Shown here: piece by piece, positions 54,676 to 64,000 of the stretch
Layout: every line of letters starts with the position of its first letter
How positions within the stretch are numbered: position 1 is the stretch's first letter
Assembly: GCF_004522155.1 (NCBI RefSeq)
Contig: NZ_SDEA01000003.1
Coordinates: 11,413-75,412 of the forward strand
From: Paracoccus luteus
Lineage (GTDB): Bacteria; Pseudomonadota; Alphaproteobacteria; Rhodobacterales; Rhodobacteraceae
Length of the DNA: 64,000 nucleotides
Direction: 5' to 3'
The notes under the pieces: model-generated
Database searches by the model: none
The model's input: only the letters and a program-made list of their open reading frames with translations
What the model was told of the DNA's origin: nothing
Made by a program: the position numbers and the translations under genes

Positions 54676-56079
54676 TCAGCGCGGCAGGGCGGCGACCAGT
54701 TCGGCGAAATGCTCGCCGCGTTTTTCAAAGTTGGGATACTGGTCGAAACTGGCCGCCGCCGGGGCCAGCAGGACAGTGTCGCCCGGCTGCGCCTCGGCCG
54801 CCGCGCGGGCGACCGCCGCGTCCATCGTGTCCACGACCTCGTGCGGGGTCGCGCCAAGCTGCAGCGCGAAATCGCGGGCGGAATGGCCGATCAGATAGGC
54901 CTTGGCGACGCGCCCCAGATGCGGGGCCAGCGCGGCGATGCCGCCGTCCTTGCCTAGGCCCCCCGCGATCCAGCGGATGTTGTCAAAGGCCAGCAGCGCC
55001 TTGGCCGCCGCATCGACGTTGGTGGCCTTGCTGTCGTTGACCCAGCGCACGCCGCCGATGGTGGCCAGCGTCTGGCTGCGGTGGGGCAGGCCGGCAAAGC
55101 CGTGGAACGCGGCCTCGATCTCGCGCGGGGCAAGGCCCACGGCGCGGCAGGCGGCATAGGCGGCGCAGGCGTTCTGGTGGTTGTGCGCGCCGGGCAGGCC
55201 CGCGATCCCGCGCAGGTCGATGGACGCGACCTGCCGCCCCTTGCGCCATTCGGCCAGATACCCCTTGCGGGCCGACACCGCCCAGCCAAAGCCGTCGAGC
55301 TTCGCATCGACGGAAATGCGGATCACACGGTCGTCCTGCGGCCCCTGCCCCAGCTGGTTGGCAAGGTAACGCCCCTCGGCCTCGTCCACGCCGACCACGC
55401 AGCGGTCCGGCCCGCCCTCGGCGAACAGCCGCCGCTTGGCCGCGAAATAGCCGCCCATGCCGCCGTGGCGATCCATGTGGTCGGGCGACAGGTTGGTGAA
55501 GACGGCCACGTCCGGGGTCAGGGCGCGGGCAAGGTCGGTCTGATAGCTGGACAGTTCCAGCACCACGACCTCGCCGTCCTCGGGCGGGTCCAGCGACAGG
55601 ACGCCGGTGCCGATGTTGCCGCCCATCTGCGCGGGGCGGCCCGCCGATTGCAGGACGTGGTGGATCAGCGCCGTGGTGGTCGATTTCCCGTTCGACCCGG
55701 TGACGCAGATCACGCGGGGGGGCGTGTCCATGCGTTCCCAGTCGGGCGTCGCAAAGCTGCGGAAGAACAGCCCGATGTCGTTGTCCACCGGCACGCCCCG
55801 CGCCATCGCCTGCGCGATGGCCGGATGCGGCGCGGGATACAGATGCGGGATGCCGGGCGAGGTGATGAGCGCGTCGATCCGGTCCGCCCAGCCCGCGTCG
55901 CGGGTCAGGTCCACGACCGCCAGCCCCTCGGTTTCCGCCTGCGCCCGCGTCTCGGCGCTGTCGTCCCAGGCGACGACGCGCGCGCCGCCCGCCGCCAGCG
56001 CGGCGGCGGTGGCCCGGCCCGACCGGCCGAGGCCGAGGACGGCGATGGTCTGGTTGGCGACGCCTTGCACGGGGATCAT
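54676..56079 (-). CDS. murD: UDP-N-acetylmuramoylalanine-D-glutamate ligase
   Basis: A 467-residue Mur ligase adding D-Glu to UDP-MurNAc-L-Ala in the cytoplasm. The N-terminal domain has [15 protein letters not shown]. The ATP P-loop is [21 protein letters not shown] (about 118-138), followed by [12 protein letters not shown] and [32 protein letters not shown] and [17 protein letters not shown] are specific for MurD. Start at 56079 ([11 protein letters not shown]) has GAGGAG-like TGAGGAG upstream. It starts 10 bases after the VOC gene. It is the last dcw gene present here; ftsW, murG, murC and the rest do not follow, as a GFA-SDR pair comes next. Confidence 0.96.
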   Translation of the reverse strand: MIPVQGVANQTIAVLGLGRSGRATAAALAAGGARVVAWDDSAETRAQAETEGLAVVDLTRDAGWADRIDALITSPGIPHLYPAPHPAIAQAMARGVPVDNDIGLFFRSFATPDWERMDTPPRVICVTGSNGKSTTTALIHHVLQSAGRPAQMGGNIGTGVLSLDPPEDGEVVVLELSSYQTDLARALTPDVAVFTNLSPDHMDRHGGMGGYFAAKRRLFAEGGPDRCVVGVDEAEGRYLANQLGQGPQDDRVIRISVDAKLDGFGWAVSARKGYLAEWRKGRQVASIDLRGIAGLPGAHNHQNACAAYAACRAVGLAPREIEAAFHGFAGLPHRSQTLATIGGVRWVNDSKATNVDAAAKALLAFDNIRWIAGGLGKDGGIAALAPHLGRVAKAYLIGHSARDFALQLGATPHEVVDTMDAAVARAAAEAQPGDTVLLAPAAASFDQYPNFEKRGEHFAELVAALPR

Positions 56080-56089
56080 CGGCGGCTCC

Positions 56090-56431
56090 TCAGGGTCCAA
56101 GGCAGCGGATCAGGCTACCGTCGGGGTCGATGATGGGAAACATCCGCAGGTCGTCGGCGACCCGCGTGATGCCCTGCGGGCCGTTCAGGTCCAGCGCCGC
56201 GATCTCGCGGTGCAGCGCGTCCAGATCGTCGGTGCGGATGCAGGCGCTGAACCAGCTTGCCTTGGGGTCAAGCCCGGGGTGGGGAAAGAACTCGATCGCC
56301 GCGCCGTCGCGTTCAAGGATCATCCAGCCCTCGTCCCGCCAGCGCCGCACGAACCCCAGCCGGGCATAGAACGCCTCGGTCGCGTCAAAGCTGCGGCTTG
56401 GCAGGTTGGGCGTGGTGACGAGCGCGGGCAC
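56090..56431 (-). CDS. VOC (glyoxalase/bleomycin resistance) family protein
   Basis: A 113-residue vicinal oxygen chelate protein, starting with GTG at 56431. Typical features are [41 protein letters not shown] and [16 protein letters not shown]; the pattern resembles bleomycin/antibiotic-binding dimers, which lack metal and bind ligand between subunits. Metal-binding His/Glu are not complete, so enzymatic function is doubtful. It is squeezed between mraY (3-base gap) and murD (10 bases), thus cotranscribed with peptidoglycan genes. That position suggests an acquired or accessory role, perhaps binding of an envelope-active compound, but this is inference. Confidence 0.85.
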   Translation of the reverse strand: MPALVTTPNLPSRSFDATEAFYARLGFVRRWRDEGWMILERDGAAIEFFPHPGLDPKASWFSACIRTDDLDALHREIAALDLNGPQGITRVADDLRMFPIIDPDGSLIRCLGP

Positions 56432-56434
56432 GGC

Positions 56435-57517
56435 TCACCTCAGCTTGAGCGTGGACAGCCCGATCAGCGCCAGGATGATGGCGATGATCCAGAAGCGGAT
56501 GACGATGGTCGGCTCGGCCCAGCCCTTCTTTTCGAAATGGTGGTGGATCGGGGCCATCAGGAACACGCGCTTGCCGGTGCGCTTGAAATACAGCACCTGG
56601 ATGATGACGCTCAGCGCCTCGACCACGAACAGGCCGCCGACGATGGCCAGCACGATCTCGTGCTTGACGCAGACGGCGATGGCCCCGAGCGCCCCGCCCA
56701 GCGCAAGGCTGCCGGTGTCGCCCATGAACACGGCGGCGGGCGGCGCGTTATACCACAGGAACCCCAGCCCGCCCCCGATCAGCGCGGCGGTAAAGACCAC
56801 GATCTCGCCCGTGCCGGGGACGAAGTGGACGCCGAGATAGTTGGCGAAATTGGCGTTGCCGACCAGATACGAGATCACGCCGAAGGTGCCCGCGGCGATC
56901 ATCACCGGGCCGATGGCCAGCCCGTCCAGCCCGTCGGTCAGGTTGACCGCGTTGGCCGCCCCCACGATGACCAGCATCGCGAAGGGAACGAACACGATCC
57001 CCAGCCCGATCAGCGCGTTCTTGAAGAACGGCAGCGCAAGCTGGCCCGACAGCCCCTCGGGGTGCAGCCAGGCGGCGGCAAGGCCCGCCAGCGCGCCCAC
57101 GATCAGGCCGATCCCCATGCGGACCCGCCCCGACAGGCCCGCGTGATGCTGTTTGGTGACCTTGGCATAATCGTCGGCGAACCCGATGGCGGCAAAGGCC
57201 GCCGTCACCAGCAGCACGATCCAGATATAGCCGTTGTCCAGCCGCGCCCACAGCAGCGTGGACACGAACAGCGCCGACAGGATCAGCAGCCCCCCCATGG
57301 TCGGCGTGCCGGCCTTGACGAAATGCGTCTGCGGGCCGTCGTCGCGGATCGGCTGGCCCTTTTTCTGCTTGAGCCGCAGCCAGTTGATCAGCGGCCGCCC
57401 GAAGATGAAGCCGAAGATCAGCGCCGTGAAAAAGGCCGCCCCCGCCCGGAAGGTGATATAGCGGAACAGGTTGAACACGCCGCCGCCATCCGAAAGCGTG
57501 GTGAGCCAGTAAAGCAT
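56435..57517 (-). CDS. mraY: Phospho-N-acetylmuramoyl-pentapeptide transferase
   Basis: A 360-residue integral membrane enzyme with ten membrane helices that makes lipid I. Key motifs: [34 protein letters not shown] (catalytic DD), [16 protein letters not shown] (Asp of motif III), [15 protein letters not shown] and [19 protein letters not shown]. Length is standard. Starts four bases after murF; ends before the VOC gene. ATG 57517 ([20 protein letters not shown]). Confidence 0.97.
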   Translation of the reverse strand: MLYWLTTLSDGGGVFNLFRYITFRAGAAFFTALIFGFIFGRPLINWLRLKQKKGQPIRDDGPQTHFVKAGTPTMGGLLILSALFVSTLLWARLDNGYIWIVLLVTAAFAAIGFADDYAKVTKQHHAGLSGRVRMGIGLIVGALAGLAAAWLHPEGLSGQLALPFFKNALIGLGIVFVPFAMLVIVGAANAVNLTDGLDGLAIGPVMIAAGTFGVISYLVGNANFANYLGVHFVPGTGEIVVFTAALIGGGLGFLWYNAPPAAVFMGDTGSLALGGALGAIAVCVKHEIVLAIVGGLFVVEALSVIIQVLYFKRTGKRVFLMAPIHHHFEKKGWAEPTIVIRFWIIAIILALIGLSTLKLR

Positions 57518-57520
57518 CCG

Positions 57521-58912
57521 TCAGTCCCGTTCTTGCGCCGCAGGGGGCGGCGTCTGGCGCGATTTGCGGATCGCGTCAACCACGCGGGCGACCTGCGATC
57601 CCTTGGACCCCTTGACGAAGACCAGATCCCCGTCGGCGACCAGATCGTCCAGCCGGGCGATCAGCGCCGCGGCGTCGGGCGCCCAGATCCCGCGTTTTTC
57701 CGCAGGCAGCGCGTCGTGCAGGTGCCGCATCCGCGGCCCGCAGCTGTGGACCACGGCGACGCCCGCCATCGCCGGATCGTCGGCCATCCCGGCGTGCAGG
57801 GCGTTTTCGTCCGGCCCCAGTTCCAGCATGTCGCCCAGGATCGCCACACGCCGCCCCGGCGGCAGGCGGTCCAGCGTCGCCAGCCCCGCCGACAGGCTGG
57901 TCGGGTTGGCGTTATAGCTGTCGTCCAGCAGCGTGAGGCCGCGCAGCCGTTCGACCGCGCCCCGCCCCTGATAGGGCCGCCAGCCGGCCAGCCCGCGCGC
58001 CGCCGTGGGCAGGTCCGCGCCCAGCCGGGCGATGGCGGCCAGCACGCCGACCGCGTTCATGGTGAAATGCGCCCCGGCGGTCGCCAGCGTGGCGGCGACC
58101 GTCTCGCCCAGGACGCGGGCGCTCAGCGCGGTGTGGCCCGTGGCGTCCACGCTGGCCGACAGGGGTTTCGCCATGCCGTCGCGGCCAAAGCCCACGACGA
58201 CCGCGCCCGCGGCGTCGGCGGCCGCGCGCAGGATCGGCGTCACCGGCAGATCCTCGGGGATGATGGCCGCGCCCATCGGCTCCAGCCCGGCGAAGATCGC
58301 GGCCTTTTCGCGGGCGATGCCGTCGAGGCTGCCGAACGCCTCCATATGGGCGGGGGCGACGGTGGTGATCAGGGCGACATGGGGGCGGGCCATGCGCGAC
58401 AGCGGCTCGATCTCGCCGGGGTGGTTCATCCCCAGTTCAACGATCGCCCAGTCGGTGTCGGCGGGCATCCGGGCCAGCGTCAGGGGGACGCCCCAGTGGT
58501 TGTTCAGGCTGGCCTCGGCGGCGTGGACGCGGCCCTGCCCGGCAAGCGCGGCGGCGGCCATGTCCTTGGTCGAGGTCTTGCCGACCGATCCGGTGATCGC
58601 CAGCACCCGCGCCCGCGTGCGCGCCCGGCCCGCGCGGCCCAGCGCCTCAAGCGCCGCAAAGACGTCGGGCACGACCAGCAGCGGCGCGTCGGGCGCGACC
58701 CCTTCGGGGATGCGGCTGACCAGCGCGGCGGCCGCGCCCTTGTCCAGCGCCTGCGCCACGAAATCATGGCCGTCGCGCGCATCGGTCAGCGCAATGAACA
58801 GATCACCGGGCCGGATCGTGCGGCTGTCGATGGAAATGCCGTCCGCGGCCCAGTCGGCGGTCGCCCGCCCCCCGGTCGCGGCGGCCGCGTCGGCCGCGGT
58901 CCACAGGGTCAT
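57521..58912 (-). CDS. murF: UDP-N-acetylmuramoyl-tripeptide-D-alanyl-D-alanine ligase
   Basis: A 463-residue Mur ligase that adds D-Ala-D-Ala, completing the UDP-MurNAc-pentapeptide. N-terminal DSRTIRPGDLFIAL precedes the P-loop AITGSVGKTSTKDM (105-118). LNNHWGVPLTLARMP and VIVELGMNHPGEIEPLSRMA are MurF-specific. DDSYNANPTSLSAGLATLD and GDMLELG follow. Its ATG overlaps the murE stop by four bases (ATGA). Confidence 0.96.
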   Translation of the reverse strand: MTLWTAADAAAATGGRATADWAADGISIDSRTIRPGDLFIALTDARDGHDFVAQALDKGAAAALVSRIPEGVAPDAPLLVVPDVFAALEALGRAGRARTRARVLAITGSVGKTSTKDMAAAALAGQGRVHAAEASLNNHWGVPLTLARMPADTDWAIVELGMNHPGEIEPLSRMARPHVALITTVAPAHMEAFGSLDGIAREKAAIFAGLEPMGAAIIPEDLPVTPILRAAADAAGAVVVGFGRDGMAKPLSASVDATGHTALSARVLGETVAATLATAGAHFTMNAVGVLAAIARLGADLPTAARGLAGWRPYQGRGAVERLRGLTLLDDSYNANPTSLSAGLATLDRLPPGRRVAILGDMLELGPDENALHAGMADDPAMAGVAVVHSCGPRMRHLHDALPAEKRGIWAPDAAALIARLDDLVADGDLVFVKGSKGSQVARVVDAIRKSRQTPPPAAQERD

Positions 58913-60393
58913 ATCATGCCATCCAGTGCTGCGACGGCGACCGAGGCCTGCTCGGCGTCGTCAAAGGGGAACACGTCGCTGCCGACGATCTGCCCGGTTT
59001 CGTGCCCCTTGCCCGCGATCAGCAGCGCGTCGCCGGGGCCCAGCGCATCGACGCCGCGCAGGATCGCCTCGGCCCGGTCGCCGACCTCGGTCGCGTCGGG
59101 GCCTGCGCCCGCCATCACCTCGGCGCGGATCGCGGCGGGGTCTTCGCTGCGGGGGTTGTCGTCGGTGACATAGACGACGTCGGCGTGCTGCGCCGCCGCC
59201 TGCCCCATCAGCGGGCGCTTGCCCCGGTCGCGGTCGCCGCCCGCGCCGATCACGACGACGATGCGGCCCATGACATGCGGGCGCAGCGATTGCAGCGCGG
59301 CGGTCACGGCGCCGGGCTTGTGGGCGTAATCCACGAACACCGCCGCGCCGTTCCCGCGCACGGCGGCCAGTTCCATCCGGCCGCGCACGGTGGCAAGGCC
59401 GGGCAGCGCATCGACGACGCGCTGCGGCTCGGCCCCGGTGGCGATGACGAGGGCGGCGGCGGCCAGCACGTTTTCCGCCTGAAAGCCGCCGATCAGGTCC
59501 AGCCGGACCAGATGCGCCTGCCCGTTCAGGGCAAAGCGCAGCTCCTGCCCGGTGGAATCATACCGCTGCGCGAGGATGCGCAGGTCGGCCGTCTCGCCCC
59601 GGCCGATGGTCACCAGATGCAGGTCGCGGTCGCGGGCGACCTGCGCCATCTGCACACCCCGCGGGTCGTCGGTGTTAACGACGGCAAAGCTGCCGGGTTC
59701 CAGGATGTGGGTGAACAGCAGCGCCTTGGCGGCGAAATAGCTGTCGAAATCCTTGTGATAATCCAGGTGGTCCTGGCTGAAGTTGGTGAACGCCCCGGCG
59801 GCGACCCGCACCCCGTCCAGCCGGCGCTGGTCCAGCCCGTGGGACGACGCCTCCATCGCCGCGTGGGTCACGCCCGCCGCCGCGGCCTCGGCCAGCACCC
59901 GGTGCAGGGTCAGCGGGTCCGGCGTCGTGTGCGCCAGCCGCGCCTGAAAGTCGCCCTCGACCCCCATCGTGCCAAGGCTGATCGCCTTGTGTCCCAGCGC
60001 CTGCCACAGCTGCCGGGTAAAGCTTGCGACCGAGGTCTTGCCCGAGGTGCCGGTGACCGCGACCACCGTGCCGGGCTGGGCGTCGAACCACAGCGCCGCC
60101 GCGCCCGCCAGCGCGGCGCGCGCATCCTCGGCCACGACGACCGCCACGCCTGCACCGGCCAGCGCGTCGGCGGCGATGGCTGCCCCCGCGCGGTCGGTCA
60201 GCACGGCCGCCGCGCCCTGACGCAGCGCAAACGGGATGAACTCGGCCCCGTGGACGGCCGATCCGGGCAGGGCCGCGAACAGGTGGCCGTCGCGCACCTG
60301 CCGCGAATCCAGCGATATGCCCGTGATCTGCGGATCGCGCCCGTCGCGCGCCTGCAGGCCAAGCCGGTTCAGCTCCTTGCCGTCGCCTGTCAC
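58909..60393 (-). CDS. murE: UDP-N-acetylmuramoyl-L-alanyl-D-glutamate-2,6-diaminopimelate ligase
   Basis: A 494-residue Mur ligase. The P-loop AVTGTSGKTSVASF is at 112-125. GISLDSRQVRDGHLFAALPG opens the N-domain. The C-terminal DDNPRSEDP motif (Arg of DNPR) selects meso-diaminopimelate, so the cell has mDAP-type peptidoglycan, as expected for a Gram-negative. The frame begins with GTG at 60393, after GGGGGA; I found no better ATG near the conserved start. It follows ftsI by 15 bases. Confidence 0.96.
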   Translation of the reverse strand: MTGDGKELNRLGLQARDGRDPQITGISLDSRQVRDGHLFAALPGSAVHGAEFIPFALRQGAAAVLTDRAGAAIAADALAGAGVAVVVAEDARAALAGAAALWFDAQPGTVVAVTGTSGKTSVASFTRQLWQALGHKAISLGTMGVEGDFQARLAHTTPDPLTLHRVLAEAAAAGVTHAAMEASSHGLDQRRLDGVRVAAGAFTNFSQDHLDYHKDFDSYFAAKALLFTHILEPGSFAVVNTDDPRGVQMAQVARDRDLHLVTIGRGETADLRILAQRYDSTGQELRFALNGQAHLVRLDLIGGFQAENVLAAAALVIATGAEPQRVVDALPGLATVRGRMELAAVRGNGAAVFVDYAHKPGAVTAALQSLRPHVMGRIVVVIGAGGDRDRGKRPLMGQAAAQHADVVYVTDDNPRSEDPAAIRAEVMAGAGPDATEVGDRAEAILRGVDALGPGDALLIAGKGHETGQIVGSDVFPFDDAEQASVAVAALDGMI

Positions 60394-60408
60394 CCTGTCC
60401 CCCCGCCC

Positions 60409-62211
60409 TCAGTTGGACACGAGCTTTAGGGCATCCGCCGGGCGGGGCGCAATCTCGGGCAGGGTCACGTTGTCGGGGCGAAGGCCCAGCATCGGCGACA
60501 GCCGCTGGACCAGGGCTGCCGCGACCGGGGCCGCCGTGGCGCCCGCCGTGCGCATCTCGCCCCCGCCGGCCGAGGCGACCGAGGGTTCGTCCAGCGACAC
60601 CACCAGCACATAGACGGGCTTGTCCGACGGATACATGGCCGCGAACGTGGACACGTTCTTGCTGGCGTAATAGCCGCCGCCGGGGCGCGGCTTGTCGGCG
60701 GTGCCGGTCTTGCCGCCGACGGCATAGCCCGCGACCTCGGCCTGGCGGGCGGTGCCGCGCGTCACGACCTGACGCAGAAGGTCGCGCGCCGCCTTGGCCG
60801 CGCCGGGCGACAGCACCTGTTCGCCCGCCGGGTGTTCCTTGCGATGCACCAGCGTCGGGCGCACCCGGCGGCCGTCGTTGGCGATGGTCGCATAGGCCGC
60901 CGCAAGGTGCAGGGGGCTGGCCGCCAGCCCGTGGCCGAATGCGACCGTCGCCGCCGTGACGGCGGGCCAGCGCGTGGGCACCAGCGGCTTGCCGGTCGGC
61001 CCCTCGGACATCTCGACCGGGGTCGGCTCGAACAGGCCCAGATCCTTCAGGAACTGCTGCTGGCGTTCGGCGCCCAGCATCTGCGCGATCCGCACCGTGC
61101 CCACGTTCGACGACTTGACGATGATGTCGGCCACCGACAGCTGGCCGCCATAGTTGTGAAAATCGTGGATCAGATACTTGCCGATCTTCATCGGCGAGGA
61201 TGCGTTGATCATCGTGTTGGCGTTGATCAGCTTTTCGTCGATGGCCTGCGCCACCGGAAAGATCTTGAAGGTCGAGCCGAGTTCGTATTGCCCCTGCACC
61301 GCGCGGTTGAACAGCGGGCTGTCGGACGGATCGCCCTTGAGCAGCGGCCGCGGCCTGTTGTTGGGGTCAAAGTCGGGCAGGCTGGCCATCGCCACGATCT
61401 CGCCGGTCGCCACCTCCATCAGGATGCCGGTCGCGCCCTTGGCCTTCATGACCTTCATGCCGTTGCCCAGCACCTCCTCCATCGCGGCCTGCGCGGTCAG
61501 GTCGATGGACAGCGCCAGCGGCGCGCCGGCGTTGGCGGGATCGCGCAGCCAGTTGTCGAAGGCCTTTTCAACGCCCGCCATGCCCAGCACCTCGGCGCTG
61601 GCGACGCCTTCGTTGCCGAACTGCGACCCGCCGAGGATATGGCTGGCCAGGCGGCCGTTGGGGTAAAGCCGCATCTCGCGCGGGCCAAAGACAAGACCCG
61701 GCTCGCCGATGTCATGGACGGCTTGCATCTGTTCGGGGGACAGCTTTTTCTTGACCCAGACGAACTTGCGGCTGCCGGTCAGGTCGGCGGTCAGGCGCTC
61801 GGCGTTCAGGTCGGGGAATATCTTCGCCAGCTCGCGCGCGGCGCGGGCCGGATCGACCAGATCGCGGGGATGGGCGTAAAGCGCATGGGTGGACAGGTTG
61901 GTGGCCAGAACGCGGCCGCGCCGGTCCACGATGTCGGCGCGCTGCGAGATGATCTGCGCGCCCGAGGCCAGCGCGCGGGGTTCCGACGGCTGGCTGTGGG
62001 CCAGCGCGCCCATGCGGAACCCGACCAGCGCGAAGGCCAGCACAAAGCTGCCCACGATCACCTTCAGCCGGGTTTCGGCCCGCCGGCGGGCGCGGTCCTG
62101 GATGTCGGCGTGACGCTGGGCGCGCAGTTCCGCCTCGATCTCGTCGGGGTTCTGGCCGGTTTCGCGGGCGCGCAGGATGCGGGCCAGCGGGCGCAGGGGC
62201 GTGCGGATCAT
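60409..62211 (-). CDS. ftsI: Peptidoglycan D,D-transpeptidase FtsI (PBP3)
   Basis: A 600-residue division-specific class B penicillin-binding protein. A short cytoplasmic part (1-45) is followed by one membrane anchor (LKVIVGSFVLAFALVGFRMG, 49-68). The pedestal domain (75-230) has RADIVDRRGRVLATNL. Transpeptidase motifs: SxxK at S313-K316 (GSTFKIF), SxN at S367-N369 (KSSNVGT), KTG at 501-503 (GGKTGTADK). Beta-lactam sensitive by family. Located between ftsL and murE with 4- and 15-base gaps. Confidence 0.97.
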   Translation of the reverse strand: MIRTPLRPLARILRARETGQNPDEIEAELRAQRHADIQDRARRRAETRLKVIVGSFVLAFALVGFRMGALAHSQPSEPRALASGAQIISQRADIVDRRGRVLATNLSTHALYAHPRDLVDPARAARELAKIFPDLNAERLTADLTGSRKFVWVKKKLSPEQMQAVHDIGEPGLVFGPREMRLYPNGRLASHILGGSQFGNEGVASAEVLGMAGVEKAFDNWLRDPANAGAPLALSIDLTAQAAMEEVLGNGMKVMKAKGATGILMEVATGEIVAMASLPDFDPNNRPRPLLKGDPSDSPLFNRAVQGQYELGSTFKIFPVAQAIDEKLINANTMINASSPMKIGKYLIHDFHNYGGQLSVADIIVKSSNVGTVRIAQMLGAERQQQFLKDLGLFEPTPVEMSEGPTGKPLVPTRWPAVTAATVAFGHGLAASPLHLAAAYATIANDGRRVRPTLVHRKEHPAGEQVLSPGAAKAARDLLRQVVTRGTARQAEVAGYAVGGKTGTADKPRPGGGYYASKNVSTFAAMYPSDKPVYVLVVSLDEPSVASAGGGEMRTAGATAAPVAAALVQRLSPMLGLRPDNVTLPEIAPRPADALKLVSN

Positions 62212-62215
62212 GCGG

Positions 62216-62650
62216 TCACTCCTCGGGCAGCGGGGCGGAAGGGGGGGCAGACGTGGGACCGCCCGCGACCCACGCGGGCCGTGCCCGCGGCCCGCCGGGA
62301 TAGGCCGCAGCGGGCGGGGGGCCGGGTTCGCCCAGTTCGGGGTCCGGGGGCACGGGCGCGTCGGGGGCGGGGTAATCGACGTTGGCGGCGGTGCCGAACT
62401 GACCGGCGGCGACCGGCACCAGCCGCAGCCGGTCGAAGTTCAGGTCCACCAGCTCGCGCAGGCGGTCGGGCCGGTTCAGATAGGCCCATTCGGCGCGCAG
62501 AACGCCCAGATCGTCGCGCAGGCCCGCGATCTCGTTCTGGACCGACTGCATCCGGTCGATCTGGCTTTGGGTGCGGTAATTCTCGCGATAGACCCAGAAC
62601 GCCAGCCCCATCACGACCAGCGCGGCCATCAGATACATCACCGACCGCAT
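62216..62650 (-). CDS. ftsL: Cell division protein FtsL-like
   Basis: A 144-residue bitopic protein: a membrane anchor (VMYLMAALVVMGLAFWVYRE, about 4-23), then a coiled coil (QSQIDRMQSVQNEIAGLRDD, LGVLRAEWAYLNRPDRLREL) and a proline-rich tail to residue 144. The WAYLNRPDRLRELVD segment is characteristic of alphaproteobacterial FtsL. It recruits FtsI/FtsW with FtsB. ATG 62650 is used because it overlaps the rsmH stop by one base (TGATG); a GTG one codon earlier is possible. Identification relies on position plus the anchor-coiled-coil layout. Confidence 0.87.
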   Translation of the reverse strand: MRSVMYLMAALVVMGLAFWVYRENYRTQSQIDRMQSVQNEIAGLRDDLGVLRAEWAYLNRPDRLRELVDLNFDRLRLVPVAAGQFGTAANVDYPAPDAPVPPDPELGEPGPPPAAAYPGGPRARPAWVAGGPTSAPPSAPLPEE

Positions 62651-63612
62651 CACGCGCCCCCGGGCAGGATGGGCTGCGCCAGCGCCGCGCCCTCGACCGG
62701 GCGGGCCGGGGCGTCGGTGCGGATCGCCACGCGCAACAGCGCCGACCGGGCGCGCGGGTTGGCGGCCAGTTCGGCGTCGTCGGGGCCGACGGCGCGGCGG
62801 AACGGCAGGGTGAAGGCGGGGGCGTCCTGCACCACCTGCGGGGCATGGCGGCTGCCGCCGCCTGCGGCATTGGCGCGCGCCTGCATGAAGCGCTTGACGA
62901 TGCGGTCTTCCAGCGAATGAAAGCTGACGACCGCCAGCCTGCCGCCGGGTTTCAGCGCGCGTTCCGCGGCGGCAAGCCCGGCGACAAGCTGGCCGAACTC
63001 GTCGTTGACCCAGATGCGGATCGCCTGAAAGGCGCGGGTGGCGGGATGGCTTTGGCCCGGTTTCGGCCGGGGCAGCTGCGCCGACACGATCGCCGCCAGT
63101 TCCCCCGTGCGCGACAGCGGCCGCCCGGCCACGATGGCGCGGGCGATCCGGCGGGCGGCGCGTTCCTCGCCGTAATGATACAGCACGTCGGCGATGGTCG
63201 CATCGTCCGCGTTGTTCAGCAGGTCGGCCGCCGACGGCACGTCGCCGCCCATCCGCATATCCAGCGGTCCGTCGCGCAGGAAGGAAAAGCCGCGCTCGGG
63301 CTGGTCAAGCTGCATCGAGCTGACGCCCAGGTCCAGCACCACGCCGTCCAGCGGCTCGCCCGCAAGCGTGTCCAGGTCGGAAAACGTGCCCGGCACCAGC
63401 CGCAGCCGGTCGCCCTGCGCGCCGGCCCAGCCCGCCGCCATCGCCAGCACGGCGGGATCGCGGTCGATCCCGATCACGCGGTCGGCACCCGCGTCCAGCA
63501 GGCCGCGCGCATAGCCGCCGGCGCCAAAGGTGCCATCGGCCCAGACGCCGGTCACCGGGGCGACCGCCGCCAGCAGCGGGCGCAGCAGGACGGGGACATG
63601 CGGGGCGTCCAC
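62650..63612 (-). CDS. rsmH: 16S rRNA (cytosine(1402)-N4)-methyltransferase RsmH
   Basis: A 320-residue SAM methyltransferase (MraW). [20 protein letters not shown] then [17 protein letters not shown] is the SAM-binding motif region (27-43). [40 protein letters not shown] and [16 protein letters not shown] are diagnostic. The start codon is GTG at 63612, four bases from the mraZ stop. Standard second gene of the dcw cluster. Confidence 0.96.
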   Translation of the reverse strand: MDAPHVPVLLRPLLAAVAPVTGVWADGTFGAGGYARGLLDAGADRVIGIDRDPAVLAMAAGWAGAQGDRLRLVPGTFSDLDTLAGEPLDGVVLDLGVSSMQLDQPERGFSFLRDGPLDMRMGGDVPSAADLLNNADDATIADVLYHYGEERAARRIARAIVAGRPLSRTGELAAIVSAQLPRPKPGQSHPATRAFQAIRIWVNDEFGQLVAGLAAAERALKPGGRLAVVSFHSLEDRIVKRFMQARANAAGGGSRHAPQVVQDAPAFTLPFRRAVGPDDAELAANPRARSALLRVAIRTDAPARPVEGAALAQPILPGGA

Positions 63613-63615
63613 GGC

Positions 63616-64000
63616 TCAGCCCCCGGCCGTCTTGGCCGCAGGCGGCAGCGGCGGCAGCAGCGCGCGCGGGTCGAACCCCGGCTCGAAGCTGGCGACCAGC
63701 GCCTCGACCTCGTCGCCCTCGGCCTCGGCATAGGTTTCGGGACGCCAGACCTTGAGATAGTCGCCCGACGCGATGAAGAACGCGCGCTCGTCCAGCCCGA
63801 TCTTTTCGCGCAGCTTCTGCGGCAGGACCAGGCGCCCGTCGGGGTCGATCTCGGCCTCTTCGGCGCTGCCGTGCATGATCGATTCCAGCAGCCGCCGCTC
63901 GGGCGAGCCGCGCTGCATCAGGTCGATCTGGGCGTCGATTTCATGAATGGCGTCAATGGTGTAGAGTTCCAGGTGCCGCCAGTCGTCGCGGCCATAGACG
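63616..64000 (-). CDS. mraZ: Transcriptional regulator MraZ, 5' part outside the window
   Basis: The last 128 codons of MraZ, running off the right edge. Visible on the minus strand: VYGRDDWRHLELYTIDAIHE, then MQRGSPERRLLESIMHGSAE, AEIDPDGRLVLPQKLREKIG (the second AbrB-like DxDGR half) and the end AKTAGG. The first AbrB half lies beyond 64000. MraZ binds repeats in its own promoter and controls the dcw operon. The internal ATG at 63918 is not the start, because the frame stays open with conserved residues to the window edge. Confidence 0.9.
   Translation of the reverse strand, partial: VYGRDDWRHLELYTIDAIHEIDAQIDLMQRGSPERRLLESIMHGSAEEAEIDPDGRLVLPQKLREKIGLDERAFFIASGDYLKVWRPETYAEAEGDEVEALVASFEPGFDPRALLPPLPPAAKTAGG

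Noticed and set aside
55607-59173. A long plus-strand open frame across the murD-murF region
   Set aside because: It is antisense to five well-supported Mur/VOC/MraY genes with canonical motifs, and its own translation shows no domain.

Overview
The window looks like a chromosomal segment of a GC-rich alphaproteobacterium of the Rhodobacteraceae, most likely Paracoccus or a close relative. This is inferred from the gene set: PetP/PetR-type regulators beside ilvE, TrcR, COQ9, DUF1178, RTX proteins with a Hint domain, an mDAP-type dcw cluster, and a recurring intergenic repeat with a GGATATTT core. No species can be named from the sequence alone.

Positions 1-3444 look like the decayed end of an integrated element. 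They hold a region with no convincing gene, a truncated helix-turn-helix gene, a small AlpA/excisionase-like gene, a tyrosine integrase broken by several frameshifts, and a 3' fragment of a tRNA-Arg(ACG) gene that fits an attachment site. From 3479 on, the chromosome carries a GFA protein, ptsP (EI-Ntr, with a frameshift just after its catalytic His), lysC, a secreted RTX-Hint protein, a DUF1178 protein, waaA, tRNA-Cys, argG, ilvA, a divergent Hpt / response regulator-phosphatase pair, an L,D-transpeptidase, a SixA-like phosphatase, argB, a 1145-residue RTX protein, a FemAB-like acyltransferase and ilvE.

Positions 25400-38400 hold petP-petR, the dTDP-rhamnose operon rfbCBDA, rsmD, rpsU, a COQ9-quinone reductase pair, an RNase T2, trcR and two surface-polysaccharide genes. 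The first of these is an unusual fusion of a glycosyltransferase with an alpha/beta-hydrolase-like domain, and the second is a GT61 enzyme. Then come mutS, an exported hydratase-like protein, a cytochrome P450, an AGCS symporter, rplT-rpmI, pyk and an N-formylglutamate amidohydrolase.

From 48300 to the end almost everything is on the minus strand and concerns the cell envelope: hpf-ptsN, rnd-kdsD-lptC-lptA-lptB (Kdo precursor synthesis and LPS export), a GFA-SDR pair, and the start of the dcw cluster (mraZ, running off the window, then rsmH-ftsL-ftsI-murE-murF-mraY-VOC-murD). The dcw cluster stops after murD here and has a VOC-family gene inserted between mraY and murD. WaaA, KdsD, LptABC, RfbABCD and the two glycosyltransferases together give a strong LPS/exopolysaccharide theme. 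Nothing in the window is clearly a new defence or mobile system. The most unusual items are the glycosyltransferase-hydrolase fusion, the exported (possibly lipoprotein) hydratase, the active-site frameshift in ptsP and the decayed tRNA-Arg island edge.
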